In this document: piece by piece, positions 53,527 through 62,330 of the stretch
Layout: the number at the start of each line of letters is the position of its first letter
Position numbering within the stretch: position 1 is the stretch's first letter
DNA from: SHVO01 sp041905795
GTDB lineage: Bacteria > Pseudomonadota > Alphaproteobacteria > Rhodospirillales > Rhodospirillaceae
DNA length: 64,000 bases
Reading direction: 5' to 3'
Assembly: GCA_041905795.1 (NCBI GenBank)
Contig: JAYRKL010000003.1
Span: 186,001 to 250,000, forward strand
Position numbers and translations under genes: made by a program
Notes under the pieces: model-generated
Database searches by the model: none
Told to the model about the DNA's origin: nothing
Seen by the model: the letters and a program-made list of their open reading frames with translations, nothing else

Positions 53527-54756
53527 ATGAGCGATGCGGTGGCGATCCCCCAGGTGGTCATCGTGGGCGGCGGCCAGGCCGGCGCCCAATGCGCCCTGTC
53601 GTTGCGCCAGCACGGTTTCACCGGCGCCATCTGTATCGTCGGCGACGAGACCATGCCGCCCTACGAACGCCCGCCCCTGTCCAAGGACTACCTGAAAGGC
53701 GCCATCGACCGCGACCGGCTGTTCATGCGTCCCGCCGAAATCTATGCGGCGCAGAACATAACCTTGCGCCTCGGCGAAACCGTGACCGCCGTCGACCGCG
53801 CCCAGCACCTGGTGCGCCTCGGCAACGGCGACACGCTGGCTTATTCCAAGCTGGTGTTCGCCACCGGCGGACGGGTGCGCACCCTGGCCGTCCCCGGCGC
53901 CGATCTCGCCGGCATCCACTATCTGCGCACCATCGCCCATGTCGACGAATACCGCGACCGGCTCCAGCCCGGCGCCCGGGTGGTGATGATCGGCGGCGGC
54001 TACATCGGCCTTGAGGCGGCGGCGGCGGCCACCGTGCGCGGCTGCAAGGCCACGGTGATCGAAGCCGCCGACCGGGTGCTGGCGCGCGTGGCGGCGCCAG
54101 AACTGTCGCGATTCTACGAACAGGTGCACCGCGCCCGCGGGGTCGATATCTACACCAACGAGACCGTCACCGGGTTTGCGAACGGCCGGGACGGACTTCA
54201 GGTGAAATGCGGAACCGTCAGCCATGACGCCGACCTGGTGATCGTCGGCATCGGGATCACGCCCAATGTGGAGCTGGCGCGGGCCGCCGGCCTCGCGGTC
54301 GATGACGGCATCGTCGCCGACGACTGCACCCGCACCGCCGATTCGGACATCTATGCTATCGGCGATTGCAGCAATCACCCGAGCGCCCTTTACGGCGACC
54401 GCCAGCGCATCGAATCGGTGCCCAACGCCCTGGGACAAGGCAAGGCCTGCGCCGCGGCGATCCTGGGACAACCCGCGCCGTTCACCGACGTGCCGTGGTT
54501 CTGGTCGGACCAGTTCGATCTCAAACTGCAGATGAACGGCGTGCCGCGGGCGAGCGACCGGGTGATCATCCGCGGCGACATGGCCGCCCATAAATTCTCG
54601 GCCTGTTACTTGCGCGACGGTGTCCTGGTCGCTTGCCAGGCGGTGAACCAGGCCAGGGACTTTATTCAGTCCAAGAAACTCATCGCCGCCCGCGCCCGGC
54701 CCGATCCGGTCAGGCTTGGCGATGCCGCCGTCGCCCTCAAGGACCTCGAAGCATGA
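53527..54756 (+). CDS. FAD-dependent NAD(P)H oxidoreductase (ferredoxin-reductase-like)
   Basis: The 409-residue protein has two dinucleotide-binding folds: FAD motif VVIVGGGQAGAQCALSL, the conserved YERPPLSKDYL, NAD motif VVMIGGGYIGLEAAAAA and the second FAD motif DIYAIGDCS. The group includes rhodocoxin, putidaredoxin and terpredoxin reductases. No ferredoxin or P450 gene is near, so the electron acceptor is unknown. It overlaps the malonyl-CoA synthetase start by four bases (ATGA). Confidence 0.9.
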   Translation: MSDAVAIPQVVIVGGGQAGAQCALSLRQHGFTGAICIVGDETMPPYERPPLSKDYLKGAIDRDRLFMRPAEIYAAQNITLRLGETVTAVDRAQHLVRLGNGDTLAYSKLVFATGGRVRTLAVPGADLAGIHYLRTIAHVDEYRDRLQPGARVVMIGGGYIGLEAAAAATVRGCKATVIEAADRVLARVAAPELSRFYEQVHRARGVDIYTNETVTGFANGRDGLQVKCGTVSHDADLVIVGIGITPNVELARAAGLAVDDGIVADDCTRTADSDIYAIGDCSNHPSALYGDRQRIESVPNALGQGKACAAAILGQPAPFTDVPWFWSDQFDLKLQMNGVPRASDRVIIRGDMAAHKFSACYLRDGVLVACQAVNQARDFIQSKKLIAARARPDPVRLGDAAVALKDLEA

Positions 54757-56270
54757 ACTTGTTCGCCGCTTTCCAGGCCCGCTTTCCGACCGACCGCGCC
54801 GCGCCCTTCATCATCGACCGCGCCCGCACTTACAGTTATGGCGACCTCGAGCAGCATACCGCGCGCCTGGCCAACCTGCTCGAATCGCTCCGGGTCAACC
54901 CGGGCGACCGCGTCATGGTGCAGGTGGAGAAAACACCCCAGGCGGTGTTCCTGTACCTGGCGTGTTTGCGCGCCGGCGCCGTGTTCCTGCCGCTCAACAC
55001 CGCCTACCGCGCCGACGAACTCGAATACTTCCTGCAGGACGCCGAACCGGCGCTGGTGGTCTGCGATCCGGGCGCGAGCGCGCTCATCGACCTGTGCCAA
55101 AAGGCCAACGTCCCCCATGTCCTGACCCTGGATGCCAAAGGCGAAGGCAGTCTCGCCACCCGCGCGGCGTCCCTCTCCGCGCAATTCAATACAGTTGAAG
55201 TGGCCGCCACCGGCCTGGCCGCGATTCTCTATTCCTCGGGCACCACCGGGCGGCCCAAGGGCGTGATGCTGAGCCACGGCGCCCTGGCCGCCAACGCCGC
55301 CACCTTGCACCGCCTGTGGCAGTTCGACGCCAAGGACACCCTGCTCCACTGCCTGCCGATTTTCCATGTGCATGGCTTGTTCGTCGCCCTGCACACCACC
55401 TTGTGGAACGGCACCGGCATGATCTTCCACGCCAAATACGCGGTCGACGACGTGGTCGCGGACCTGCCGCGCGCCACCGTGTTCATGGGCGTGCCGACCT
55501 ACTATGTACGCCTGGTCCAGCACACGGCGTTCTCGCCGGCGCTGTGCCGCTCCATCCGCCTGTTCCTATGCGGCTCGGCGCCGCTCTTGGAGGAGACCTT
55601 CGCCACTTTCGCCGCCAAGTCCGGCAAGCAGATCGTGGAGCGCTACGGCATGACCGAAGCCGGCATGATCACCAGCGCCCATCTCGACACGCCGCGCCGC
55701 GCCGGCACCGTCGGCTGGCCCCTGCCGGACGTGACCTTGCGCATCGCCGCAGAGAACAACTGCGACGTCGCCAAAGGCGAGACCGGCGAGATCCAGATCA
55801 AGAGCCCGGCGTTGTTCAGCGGCTACTGGCGCAAGCCGGAGAAGACCGCCGAGGATTTCACCGCCGATGGTTACTTCAAGACCGGCGACCTGGCGCAGAT
55901 CGAGCCCGATGGCATGGTGGCGATCGTCGGCCGCGCCAAGGACATGCTGATCTCCGGCGGCTACAACGTGTACCCGAAGGAAATCGAAACCGTCATCGAC
56001 GGCCTGCCGGGCGTGCAGGAATCCGCCGTGATCGGCATGCCGCATCCGGACTTCGGTGAGGCCGGCTTGGCGGTGATCGCCTTGCAGCCCGGCGCCGCGC
56101 TCGATCTCGCGGTGGTGCGCACGGCGCTTAAGGATGCGTTGGCCAACTACAAGATCCCCAAACTCATCCTGTTCGCCGACACCCTGCCGCGCAACGCCAT
56201 GGGCAAGGTGCAGAAGAATGTCCTGCGCGGGAACTACCGCGCGCAATGGGACACGTTTCTCGCTACATGA
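54753..56270 (+). CDS. Malonyl-CoA synthetase-like acyl-CoA ligase (MatB type)
   Basis: The 505-residue ANL-superfamily enzyme has YSSGTTGRPKGVMLSHG (AMP-binding P-loop), YGMTEAGM, GRAKDMLISGGYNVYPKEIE and the C-terminal catalytic Lys in RNAMGKVQKN. The N-terminal QVEKTPQAVFLYLACLRAGAVF wording matches malonate-CoA ligases, which make malonyl-CoA from malonate. Specificity is by family likeness only. It is translationally coupled to the upstream FAD oxidoreductase and converges on the ABC transporter gene. Confidence 0.88.
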   Translation: MNLFAAFQARFPTDRAAPFIIDRARTYSYGDLEQHTARLANLLESLRVNPGDRVMVQVEKTPQAVFLYLACLRAGAVFLPLNTAYRADELEYFLQDAEPALVVCDPGASALIDLCQKANVPHVLTLDAKGEGSLATRAASLSAQFNTVEVAATGLAAILYSSGTTGRPKGVMLSHGALAANAATLHRLWQFDAKDTLLHCLPIFHVHGLFVALHTTLWNGTGMIFHAKYAVDDVVADLPRATVFMGVPTYYVRLVQHTAFSPALCRSIRLFLCGSAPLLEETFATFAAKSGKQIVERYGMTEAGMITSAHLDTPRRAGTVGWPLPDVTLRIAAENNCDVAKGETGEIQIKSPALFSGYWRKPEKTAEDFTADGYFKTGDLAQIEPDGMVAIVGRAKDMLISGGYNVYPKEIETVIDGLPGVQESAVIGMPHPDFGEAGLAVIALQPGAALDLAVVRTALKDALANYKIPKLILFADTLPRNAMGKVQKNVLRGNYRAQWDTFLAT

Positions 56271-58008
56271 AGCCGCCGGCCTGGCGATGCCACAGCCGCG
56301 CGTAGACGCCGTCTCGCGCCAGCAGCGCGGCGTGGCTGCCGTCCTCCACCACCGAGCCCTCCTCCAGCACGACGATGCGGTCGAGGTGCATGATTGTCGA
56401 CAAGCGGTGGGCGATGGCGATGACCGTGCGGCCCTCCATCAGTTTCAACAAGCCGTCCTGGATCAGGTATTCGGCGTCGCTGTCGAGCGATGAGGTGGCT
56501 TCGTCCAGGATCAGGATCGGCGCGTTCTTGAGGAAGGCGCGGGCGATGGCCACCCGCTGGCGTTCGCCGCCCGACAGCTTCATGCCCTTTTCCCCGACCA
56601 CGGACTCGTAGCCCTTGGCGCGCCCGGCGATGAACTCATGGCAATGCGCCTTCTTCGCCGCGTCGATCACCGCGGCCTCGTCGGCGTCGGGGCGGCTGTA
56701 GCGGATGTTGTCCCTGACAGTACGATGGAACATGTTCGGGCTTTGCGGCACTTCGCCGAAGGCCTCGTGCAGCGAATCCCAGGTGACCTGGGCGATGTCC
56801 TGGCCGTCCACCAGGATCCGCCCCTCGCGGAGAAGGAACTGCCGGCGGATCAATTTCACCAATGTGCTCTTGCCGGCGCCGGAGGCGCCCACCAGGCCGA
56901 TGCGTTCGCCGGCGCCAATGCTCAGTGTGAAGTGCGCGAACACCGTGGTGCCGTCGGCGTAGCCAAAGGTGATGTCCTGGATGTCGATGGCGCCGCCCTT
57001 CACCTGAAGCGGCGCCGCGCCCGGCGCATCCACGATTTCATGGGGCGTGAGCAGGGTGGCGATGCCGTCCGTCAGCAAGCCGTATTGCTCGAATAAGCCA
57101 AACACGTTGTCGCCGAGGTTGCGGATATTGGTGGCCACCAGGATCGACAGGGTGACGATGGTGGTGAAGCCGCCCACGCTCAATGTACCGGCGCGAGTCG
57201 CCTCAAAGGCGTGCCAGGCCAGGATCGCCAGGAACACCACGCTGAGCACGTGGAGCGTCACGCGCCGGCGCGAGGCGGCGAAGCGCAAGCGCACCTGGGC
57301 GTCCAGTTCGGCGTCGTTGAAGGGCCTCAGTCCGGCACGCTCGAAATCGCTCTTGGCGAAGCTGCGCACCGAGTCCCAGTTGGATACCGCGTCCACCAGC
57401 CGTGCCACATGAGCGGCGGCGGCGGCGGCGGTGGCGCGCGCGTAGGGCCTAAGACGTTGCGACAGGACCGCCGACACCGCGAAGAACACCACCACGAAGG
57501 TCGCGAAAATCGGCAGCAGGTCGGGCGCCTGGCGCAGGATCAGGAAGGTGGTGATGCTGAACATCACCGTGAGGCGCACCACGTTCGTGCACAGATATTC
57601 GACGATGGCGGCGGTGGCGGCGGCGGTGGTGCGGATCTTCTGCGCCAGCGCGCCGCTGGCCTGGTCGAGGAAATAGCGCGGCGCGTGGCCCATGAGATAG
57701 GCGAACAGCGCGTCATGGATTCTCACCCGCATGGCCATCTGCGTGTAATTGGTGAAGGTGGCGTAGGCGTGGGCGGAGAGATAACCGCCGAGCCAGATGG
57801 CGATCAGCGCCCAGAACCAGTCCACCGGGCTAAGACCGGAAAGGGCGGCCGGCGCCCCCGACAGCACGTTCACCAGCTGGCCCAGCACAAAACTCTGCGA
57901 AGTCTCGATGCTGGTGTTGATCGCCAGCAGCACGACCATCAGCACCGCGTGGCCCTTGAACCCGCGGACGAGGAAATAAGCGACAAACCGGAAAGGACTG
58001 CGGGGCAT
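56263..58008 (-). CDS. ABC transporter half-transporter (permease fused to ATPase, ABCB type)
   Basis: The 581-residue protein has six N-terminal membrane helices (residues about 10–300) and one cassette with Walker A LVGASGAGKSTLVKL, signature LSGGERQRVAIARAFL, Walker B ILILDEATSSLD and the H-loop in IAHRLSTI. It works as a homodimer exporter, perhaps of lipid or drug. I chose the ATG at 58008; the frame runs to 58044 but that start would lie inside the CHRD-gene terminator stem. Confidence 0.9.
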   Translation of the reverse strand: MPRSPFRFVAYFLVRGFKGHAVLMVVLLAINTSIETSQSFVLGQLVNVLSGAPAALSGLSPVDWFWALIAIWLGGYLSAHAYATFTNYTQMAMRVRIHDALFAYLMGHAPRYFLDQASGALAQKIRTTAAATAAIVEYLCTNVVRLTVMFSITTFLILRQAPDLLPIFATFVVVFFAVSAVLSQRLRPYARATAAAAAAHVARLVDAVSNWDSVRSFAKSDFERAGLRPFNDAELDAQVRLRFAASRRRVTLHVLSVVFLAILAWHAFEATRAGTLSVGGFTTIVTLSILVATNIRNLGDNVFGLFEQYGLLTDGIATLLTPHEIVDAPGAAPLQVKGGAIDIQDITFGYADGTTVFAHFTLSIGAGERIGLVGASGAGKSTLVKLIRRQFLLREGRILVDGQDIAQVTWDSLHEAFGEVPQSPNMFHRTVRDNIRYSRPDADEAAVIDAAKKAHCHEFIAGRAKGYESVVGEKGMKLSGGERQRVAIARAFLKNAPILILDEATSSLDSDAEYLIQDGLLKLMEGRTVIAIAHRLSTIMHLDRIVVLEEGSVVEDGSHAALLARDGVYARLWHRQAGGFM

Positions 58009-58043
58009 CGTGACGACAAGACAACAGGCGGGACCGAAAAGCA

Positions 58044-58069
58044 AAAGGCCGGGCGGGAGCCCGGCCTTT
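58044..58069 (-). terminator. Intrinsic terminator after the CHRD gene
   Basis: A perfect 11-bp stem (AAAGGCCGGGC at 58044–58054 with 58059–58069) encloses a 4-base loop and continues on the minus strand into TGCTTTTC. It lies 35 bases past the CHRD stop and just upstream of the ABC transporter start, so it separates the two genes. Confidence 0.75.
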
Positions 58070-58104
58070 CACCGTTTACGCTGAGGACTGGTTGTTGCGT
58101 GACC

Positions 58105-58536
58105 TTATTTCGTGATTTGGCCGCGAATCTCGCCGCCTTTGTTGGCGGCGGTATGCACGTTCACATAGCTCTTGCCGGCGGTGATATCGGCGATCTGGGC
58201 ATCGGTCAGCGGCGCTTCGCCTTTGATCGGGCTCTTGGTGCCGCCGACCATCCCAATATTGACCATGGCGCCGGCGTTGGCACCGGGATCGGCCGGGCCG
58301 TGGATATGGGCGGCGGTCGCGTCACCCGACAGGCCTTCGAAATTCACGGTGAACATCACCTTCTTGGCGGTGGTGTCGACCGTGATCTCGGCGGTGCCCT
58401 TGCCCTTGGTGTCGTTGGCGGGCACTTCCTGGGCGGCGGTCAGGTCGGCTTTGAATTTCACCATTTCGGCATGAGCGGCCGAGAACGAAAGGCCGGCGGC
58501 GAGCAAAGCGCCGGTGGCGACGTGAAGCACCTTCAT
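58105..58536 (-). CDS. CHRD domain secreted protein
   Basis: The 143-residue protein has a signal peptide ending HAEM. The CHRD fold is visible as KADLTAAQEVPANDTKGKGTAEITV, AAHIHGPADPGANAGAMV and SYVNVHTAANKGGEIRGQI, a chordin-like beta domain found in secreted bacterial proteins. The conserved His residues might bind metal, but no function is known. Confidence 0.93.
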   Translation of the reverse strand: MKVLHVATGALLAAGLSFSAAHAEMVKFKADLTAAQEVPANDTKGKGTAEITVDTTAKKVMFTVNFEGLSGDATAAHIHGPADPGANAGAMVNIGMVGGTKSPIKGEAPLTDAQIADITAGKSYVNVHTAANKGGEIRGQITK

Positions 58537-58795
58537 GACGGTCTCTCCCTGTTGTCCTGGATGGGGCGCGGTATGGCGGGGTTTGGCGCGGCGCGCGGGG
58601 GCCGCCGGCCGCTAAGCCCGGGCAAAGATAAACCTGAATCTAAAGGTGTCCAGGCGGTTTCGCCCCGCAAAGGCGGGCTTTCACCCGACTGTCGCGATGA
58701 CCTGTAACAGGCCGTGAGTCGCGCAAGCGGGACTCGCGGGGTGCGAGCCCTAATACCTTGGTTTACCTAGAAAATATTCCAGAGAACGAGAAAAA

Positions 58796-58872
58796 TGGCG
58801 CGCCCGAAGAGACTCGAACTCCTAACCTTCTGATCCGTAGTCAGATGCTCTATCCAATTGAGCTACGGGCGC
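58796..58872 (-). tRNA. tRNA-Arg (anticodon ACG)
   Basis: The 77-nt cloverleaf on the minus strand has acceptor GCGCCCG, D-arm AGCTCAATTGGATAGAGC, anticodon stem TCTGA/TCAGA with loop CTACGGA (anticodon ACG, read as ICG after deamination), T-loop GTTCGAGTC and an encoded CCA at 58796–58798. Confidence 0.95.
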
Positions 58873-59196
58873 TTTGCTGACGGTTCTGGAACGAACCGCC
58901 GCGGGTCTCACGAGGGGGATGCCGAGGCACCACCCCGCGAGGCCGCATCACATACTAACATCGCAGCATGCCTGCAACAAAAACCTATGGAATTTCATGG
59001 TTCAGGGCGAACGGGGTGCGCAAGCCCGCTTGTTCTGGCTACGAGCATTGCTGTACAGTCCGCGCAGGTATGGGATGATGCCGAAAATCGGTGCATCCCC
59101 AAGCCTTTGGGGGCGCTTTCTGAGAAACCGTTTCGGGCACGACCGAAAGATCGGTGGGCTGCCGTCAGCACGCTGCTTTAATCGGTTGCGGGGAAT
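58873..59196. other. Intergenic region upstream of the 59.2-kb secreted protein
   Basis: About 320 bases hold no supported gene. Two overlapping plus-frame ORFs that begin near 58858–58874 run through the tRNA edge and look random. A 6-bp hairpin (CCCCAA/TTGGGG, about 59097–59112) is the only structure I see. The region presumably holds the promoters of the tRNA and of the downstream gene. Confidence 0.5.
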
Positions 59197-60273
59197 GTGA
59201 GTGTGAGGATGCAGGTACAGGGGTTACCGCGCGGCATTGCCGGCGGACGGAATCAGCAAGCTTCGGGCTTCCGCGCCGGTTTTATGCGGGGTCTGGCGGT
59301 TGCGGCGTTAGGCGCCGCCCTGGCGGGGAACCTCGCCTATGCCGCCGACGCCCCGGTCCAGGCGACCGCCAATGCCCCGGCCAAGTCGGCCTTCGGCCCC
59401 ACGGCCGTAGGCCAGAAGGCGGCGCAATTCCGCTCGGATTTCGAAAAGCTCAAGACCAATACCCAGACCCGCAGCGCCCAGCTCGACGCGGTGCGCGATC
59501 AGACCGTGCGTAATGTGAACGCCTACCACACCCTGGTGGGCGGCATCCGTTCGCGCCTGCAGATGGGCTCGACCCCGGGCAACCCGGAACTGCTGGCGCA
59601 ATGGGCCCAGGCTCAGACCCAGCTCACCCAGATCGACGCCGATATCTCCACCCTCAATACCCTGTCGGCCCAGGTTTCCGGTGACGCCGGCGCGTCGTCC
59701 TTCCTGCTGGAGAACATCCGCGCCGCCTACGGCCTGTCGGGCGCCCTGGAAGAAGACCATAAGAACCTCCGTTTGCTGGAGGATGAGGTCAACCAGAACG
59801 CCATCGTCATCGACCGCGCGCTCCAGAACCTCAACGGCGAGATCAACCGCCAACAGCAGTATGTGACCACCGAGCGCACCTCGCTGGTGCAGCTTGCCGC
59901 CGACATCAACGCCGGTCAGTCGTTCCCGGCCAATGCCCGCCGCGCCATCCCGGCCCGCGCCGTGGCGACCGTGAGCACCCAGTCGTTCGCCGACAAAAAA
60001 CCCCTGGTGGTGATCAAGTTCGACAAGCCCGACGTGGCTTACGAACCGGCCCTGTACCAGGCGCTGAGCCGCGCGCTGGAACGCCGCCCCGACGCGGTGT
60101 TCGACCTGGTGGCGGTGTCGCCCGACGGCGGCAATCCGTCCGCAGCGCGCACCGACGCCGACGCCGTGTTCCAGTCCATGACCAACATGGGCCTGCCCGC
60201 CGAACGCGTGGTCATGGCCGCCATGGGCTCCAACGCCGCCAAGACCCCGGAAGTGCACATCTACGTGCACTAG
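59197..60273 (+). CDS. Secreted coiled-coil protein with C-terminal OmpA-like region, unknown function
   Basis: The 358-residue protein has a signal peptide (GLAVAALGAALAGNLAYA) after a 30-residue basic stretch. A long coiled-coil region rich in Gln, Asp and Leu spans about residues 70–230 (TQTQLTQIDADISTLNTLSAQV, LRLLEDEVNQNAIVIDRAL). The C-terminal 90 residues (PLVVIKFDKPDVAYEPALYQAL, VFDLVAVSP, AERVVMAAMG) follow the OmpA-like peptidoglycan-binding pattern but lack its Asp/Arg anchor. The start is a GTG at 59197 or an ATG at 59209. Confidence 0.72.
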   Translation: MSVRMQVQGLPRGIAGGRNQQASGFRAGFMRGLAVAALGAALAGNLAYAADAPVQATANAPAKSAFGPTAVGQKAAQFRSDFEKLKTNTQTRSAQLDAVRDQTVRNVNAYHTLVGGIRSRLQMGSTPGNPELLAQWAQAQTQLTQIDADISTLNTLSAQVSGDAGASSFLLENIRAAYGLSGALEEDHKNLRLLEDEVNQNAIVIDRALQNLNGEINRQQQYVTTERTSLVQLAADINAGQSFPANARRAIPARAVATVSTQSFADKKPLVVIKFDKPDVAYEPALYQALSRALERRPDAVFDLVAVSPDGGNPSAARTDADAVFQSMTNMGLPAERVVMAAMGSNAAKTPEVHIYVH

Positions 60274-60289
60274 CGTCCCGCCGTTCTCA

Positions 60290-60322
60290 AAAAAAGGCCG
60301 CGCCGACCGCGCGGCCTTTTTT
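60290..60322. terminator. Bidirectional intrinsic terminator
   Basis: A 14-bp stem (AAAAAAGGCCGCGC at 60290–60303 with 60309–60322) has a 5-base loop and A/T runs on both sides, so it can end transcription from both directions. It lies between the convergent secreted-protein and panC genes, 17 bases past one stop and touching the other. Confidence 0.9.
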
Positions 60323-61190
60323 ATTTCTGGGTGGGAATCGGCACGTTGTCGATCAGCCGCGCGCGGCCCATGAAGGCCGCGGCGAGCACACGCCCCGGCT
60401 CCCTGGGCCCCAGCGGCGCCAGGGTGTCGGCGTTGCGCGCCTCGACGTAGTCCACCTGGCGGAAGCCCTTTTCCAACAGCGTTGCCGCGGCGGCTGCGAC
60501 GACAGCGGCGATGTCGCCGCCGTCGGCGATGGATTTGGCCGCGGCGGTGAGCGTGGCGTGGAGCGCCGGTGCCTTGGCGCGCTCCTCGGGCGTGAGATAG
60601 GCGTTGCGCGACGACAGCGCCAGGCCGTCGGCTTCACGCACCGTCGGCACGCCGATGATGTCCACCGGAATATTGAGGTCCGCCACCAGCCGGCGGATCA
60701 GCACCAGCTGCTGGTAATCCTTTTCGCCGAACAGGGCGATGTCCGGCAGGATTTGCAGCAACAGCTTCACCACCACCGTGCTAACGCCGTCGAAATGGCC
60801 GGGCCGGTGCGCGCCGTCCAGCACGCCGCTCACCCCGGTCACCTGGACGTTGGTGGAGAACCCCGCCGGGTACATGACGTTCACATCCGGCGCGAACAGG
60901 AGATGGACCCCGGCGCTGTTGAGCAGTTCGAAGTCGGCGTTTTCCTGGCGCGGATAGGCGGTGAAGTCCTCGTTGGGTCCGAACTGCTTGGGATTCACGA
61001 ACAGCGAGGCGATCACGCAGTCGGCCATTTTCCGCGCGGTGTCCATGAGGGTGAGATGGCCCTTGTGCAAGGCGCCCATGGTCGGCACCAGCGCCACGGA
61101 CTTGCCTTCGCGGCGCCAGGCTTTGACGCGGCGGCGCAGGCTGTCGACATCGCGGACCGCGATCAAAGTCGAAGTGTTGTTGGCGGGCAT
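60321..61190 (-). CDS. panC: Pantoate–beta-alanine ligase (pantothenate synthetase)
   Basis: The 289-residue enzyme joins pantoate and beta-alanine using ATP to give pantothenate. It carries the HIGH-like motif VPTMGALHKGHLTLM, FVNPKQFGPNEDF and the KMSKS-like loop SSRNAYLTPEER with its Ser-Ser-Arg-Asn. I chose the ATG at 61190, four bases after the panB stop, over the longer frame to 61346 that overlaps panB. Confidence 0.96.
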   Translation of the reverse strand: MPANNTSTLIAVRDVDSLRRRVKAWRREGKSVALVPTMGALHKGHLTLMDTARKMADCVIASLFVNPKQFGPNEDFTAYPRQENADFELLNSAGVHLLFAPDVNVMYPAGFSTNVQVTGVSGVLDGAHRPGHFDGVSTVVVKLLLQILPDIALFGEKDYQQLVLIRRLVADLNIPVDIIGVPTVREADGLALSSRNAYLTPEERAKAPALHATLTAAAKSIADGGDIAAVVAAAAATLLEKGFRQVDYVEARNADTLAPLGPREPGRVLAAAFMGRARLIDNVPIPTQK

Positions 61191-61194
61191 TCTT

Positions 61195-62094
61195 CTAGCG
61201 CTTCTTTTTAAGCGGCTTCTTCTTGGCGGGCCCATTCTTGGCCGATGTCGCGCCGTAGACATGTTCGGCGCCCGGGAATTTGCGGGCGCGCACATCGGCG
61301 GCGTAGGACGCCACCGCGTCCGACACGGCGGCGCCAAGCTCGGCATAGCGTTTGACGAACTTTGGCGTGAAGGCGCCGTAGAGGCCGAGGATATCCTCGG
61401 TCACGATCACCTGGCCGTCGCAGGCGGCCGATGCGCCGATGCCGATGGTGGGAATGGGAACGGCGCGGGTGATGTCGCGCGCCAGCGATTCGACGGTGCC
61501 TTCGACCACCACGCTAAATGCACCGGCGGCGGCGACCGCCTTGGCGTCGGCGATGATGGCGCGCGCTTCGTCCGGCGTGCGGCCTTGAACGCGAAAGCCG
61601 CCGACCGCGTTCACTGACTGCGGCTTCAAGCCCACATGCGCCATGACCGGGATGCCGCGCTGGGTCAGGTGTTCGATGGTCTCGGCCATTTCCTGGCCGC
61701 CTTCCAGTTTCACCGCGGCGCAGCCCACCTCGCTCATGACGCGCGCGGCCGCTTTATAAGCATCGACCTTCGAGGCCTGATAGCTGCCGAAGGGCAGGTC
61801 GACCACGACACAGGCCCGGGCGCTGCCGCGCATCACCGCCTGGCCGTGGGCGATGGACATCTCGAGGGTCACGCCGAGCGTGGTCGCCATGCCGTAGATC
61901 ACCATGCCCATGGAATCGCCCACCAGCATCAGATCCACATGCGGATCCATGAAGCCGGCCATGGGCGCGGTATAGGCCGTGACGCAGACGATCGGCGCGG
62001 CGCCTTTGCGGCTCGCGATATCGCGCACCGACAGGCGTTGGGACATGATGGGTGTGCCGCCGGCGCGGCGGGGAGGTTGCGGAGGTGTGCTCAT
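61195..62094 (-). CDS. panB: 3-Methyl-2-oxobutanoate hydroxymethyltransferase
   Basis: The 299-residue enzyme makes ketopantoate from alpha-ketoisovalerate and methylene-THF. Motifs are VCVTAYTAPMAGFMDPHVDLMLVGDSMGMVIYG, KLEGGQEMAETI and the metal/catalytic Glu region VEGTVESLA. It is cotranscribed with panC. The N-terminus before MSQRLSV is Pro/Arg-rich, so an alternative start at 62046 would give the usual family length. The C-terminus has an unusual Lys/Arg tail (KKPLKKKR). Confidence 0.95.
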   Translation of the reverse strand: MSTPPQPPRRAGGTPIMSQRLSVRDIASRKGAAPIVCVTAYTAPMAGFMDPHVDLMLVGDSMGMVIYGMATTLGVTLEMSIAHGQAVMRGSARACVVVDLPFGSYQASKVDAYKAAARVMSEVGCAAVKLEGGQEMAETIEHLTQRGIPVMAHVGLKPQSVNAVGGFRVQGRTPDEARAIIADAKAVAAAGAFSVVVEGTVESLARDITRAVPIPTIGIGASAACDGQVIVTEDILGLYGAFTPKFVKRYAELGAAVSDAVASYAADVRARKFPGAEHVYGATSAKNGPAKKKPLKKKR

Positions 62095-62203
62095 GACTCT
62101 CTAAGCCATTGTTCCGGCGCGAGGGTTTTAGCCCAATTCGCAGCCGGCGGTAAGCCGCGTCAAAGCATGGGAGCCTTCACATTCTGTCGAAGCCTGGTGT
62201 TTT

Positions 62204-62228
62204 CGGAAAACCGGCTCCCGCTTTTCCG
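62204..62228. repeat. Third copy of the conserved-loop inverted repeat
   Basis: The arms CGGAAAA/TTTTCCG (62204–62210, 62222–62228) enclose the 11-base loop CCGGCTCCCGC. Its loop start CCGG and length match the copies at 8705–8729 and 40251–40279, but four loop bases differ, so it is a more divergent member. Confidence 0.55.
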
Positions 62229-62236
62229 GCCCATAC

Positions 62237-62320
62237 TTAGCCGCGTGACCGGTAATGCCACATGATGACGCCTATGGCGGCCACCAGCACCACTACGCCT
62301 AGGAGTTCGGAAGTATCCAT
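62237..62320 (-). CDS. 27-residue putative membrane microprotein
   Basis: The frame ATG...TAA encodes MDTSELLGVVVLVAAIGVIM followed by a short basic end. It is one hydrophobic helix, 10 bases past the stop of the sensor kinase on the same strand. There is no clear ribosome-binding site, so translation is uncertain. Coupling to the kinase by position is the only support. Confidence 0.3.
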   Translation of the reverse strand: MDTSELLGVVVLVAAIGVIMWHYRSRG

Positions 62321-62330
62321 CGGGATGCGT

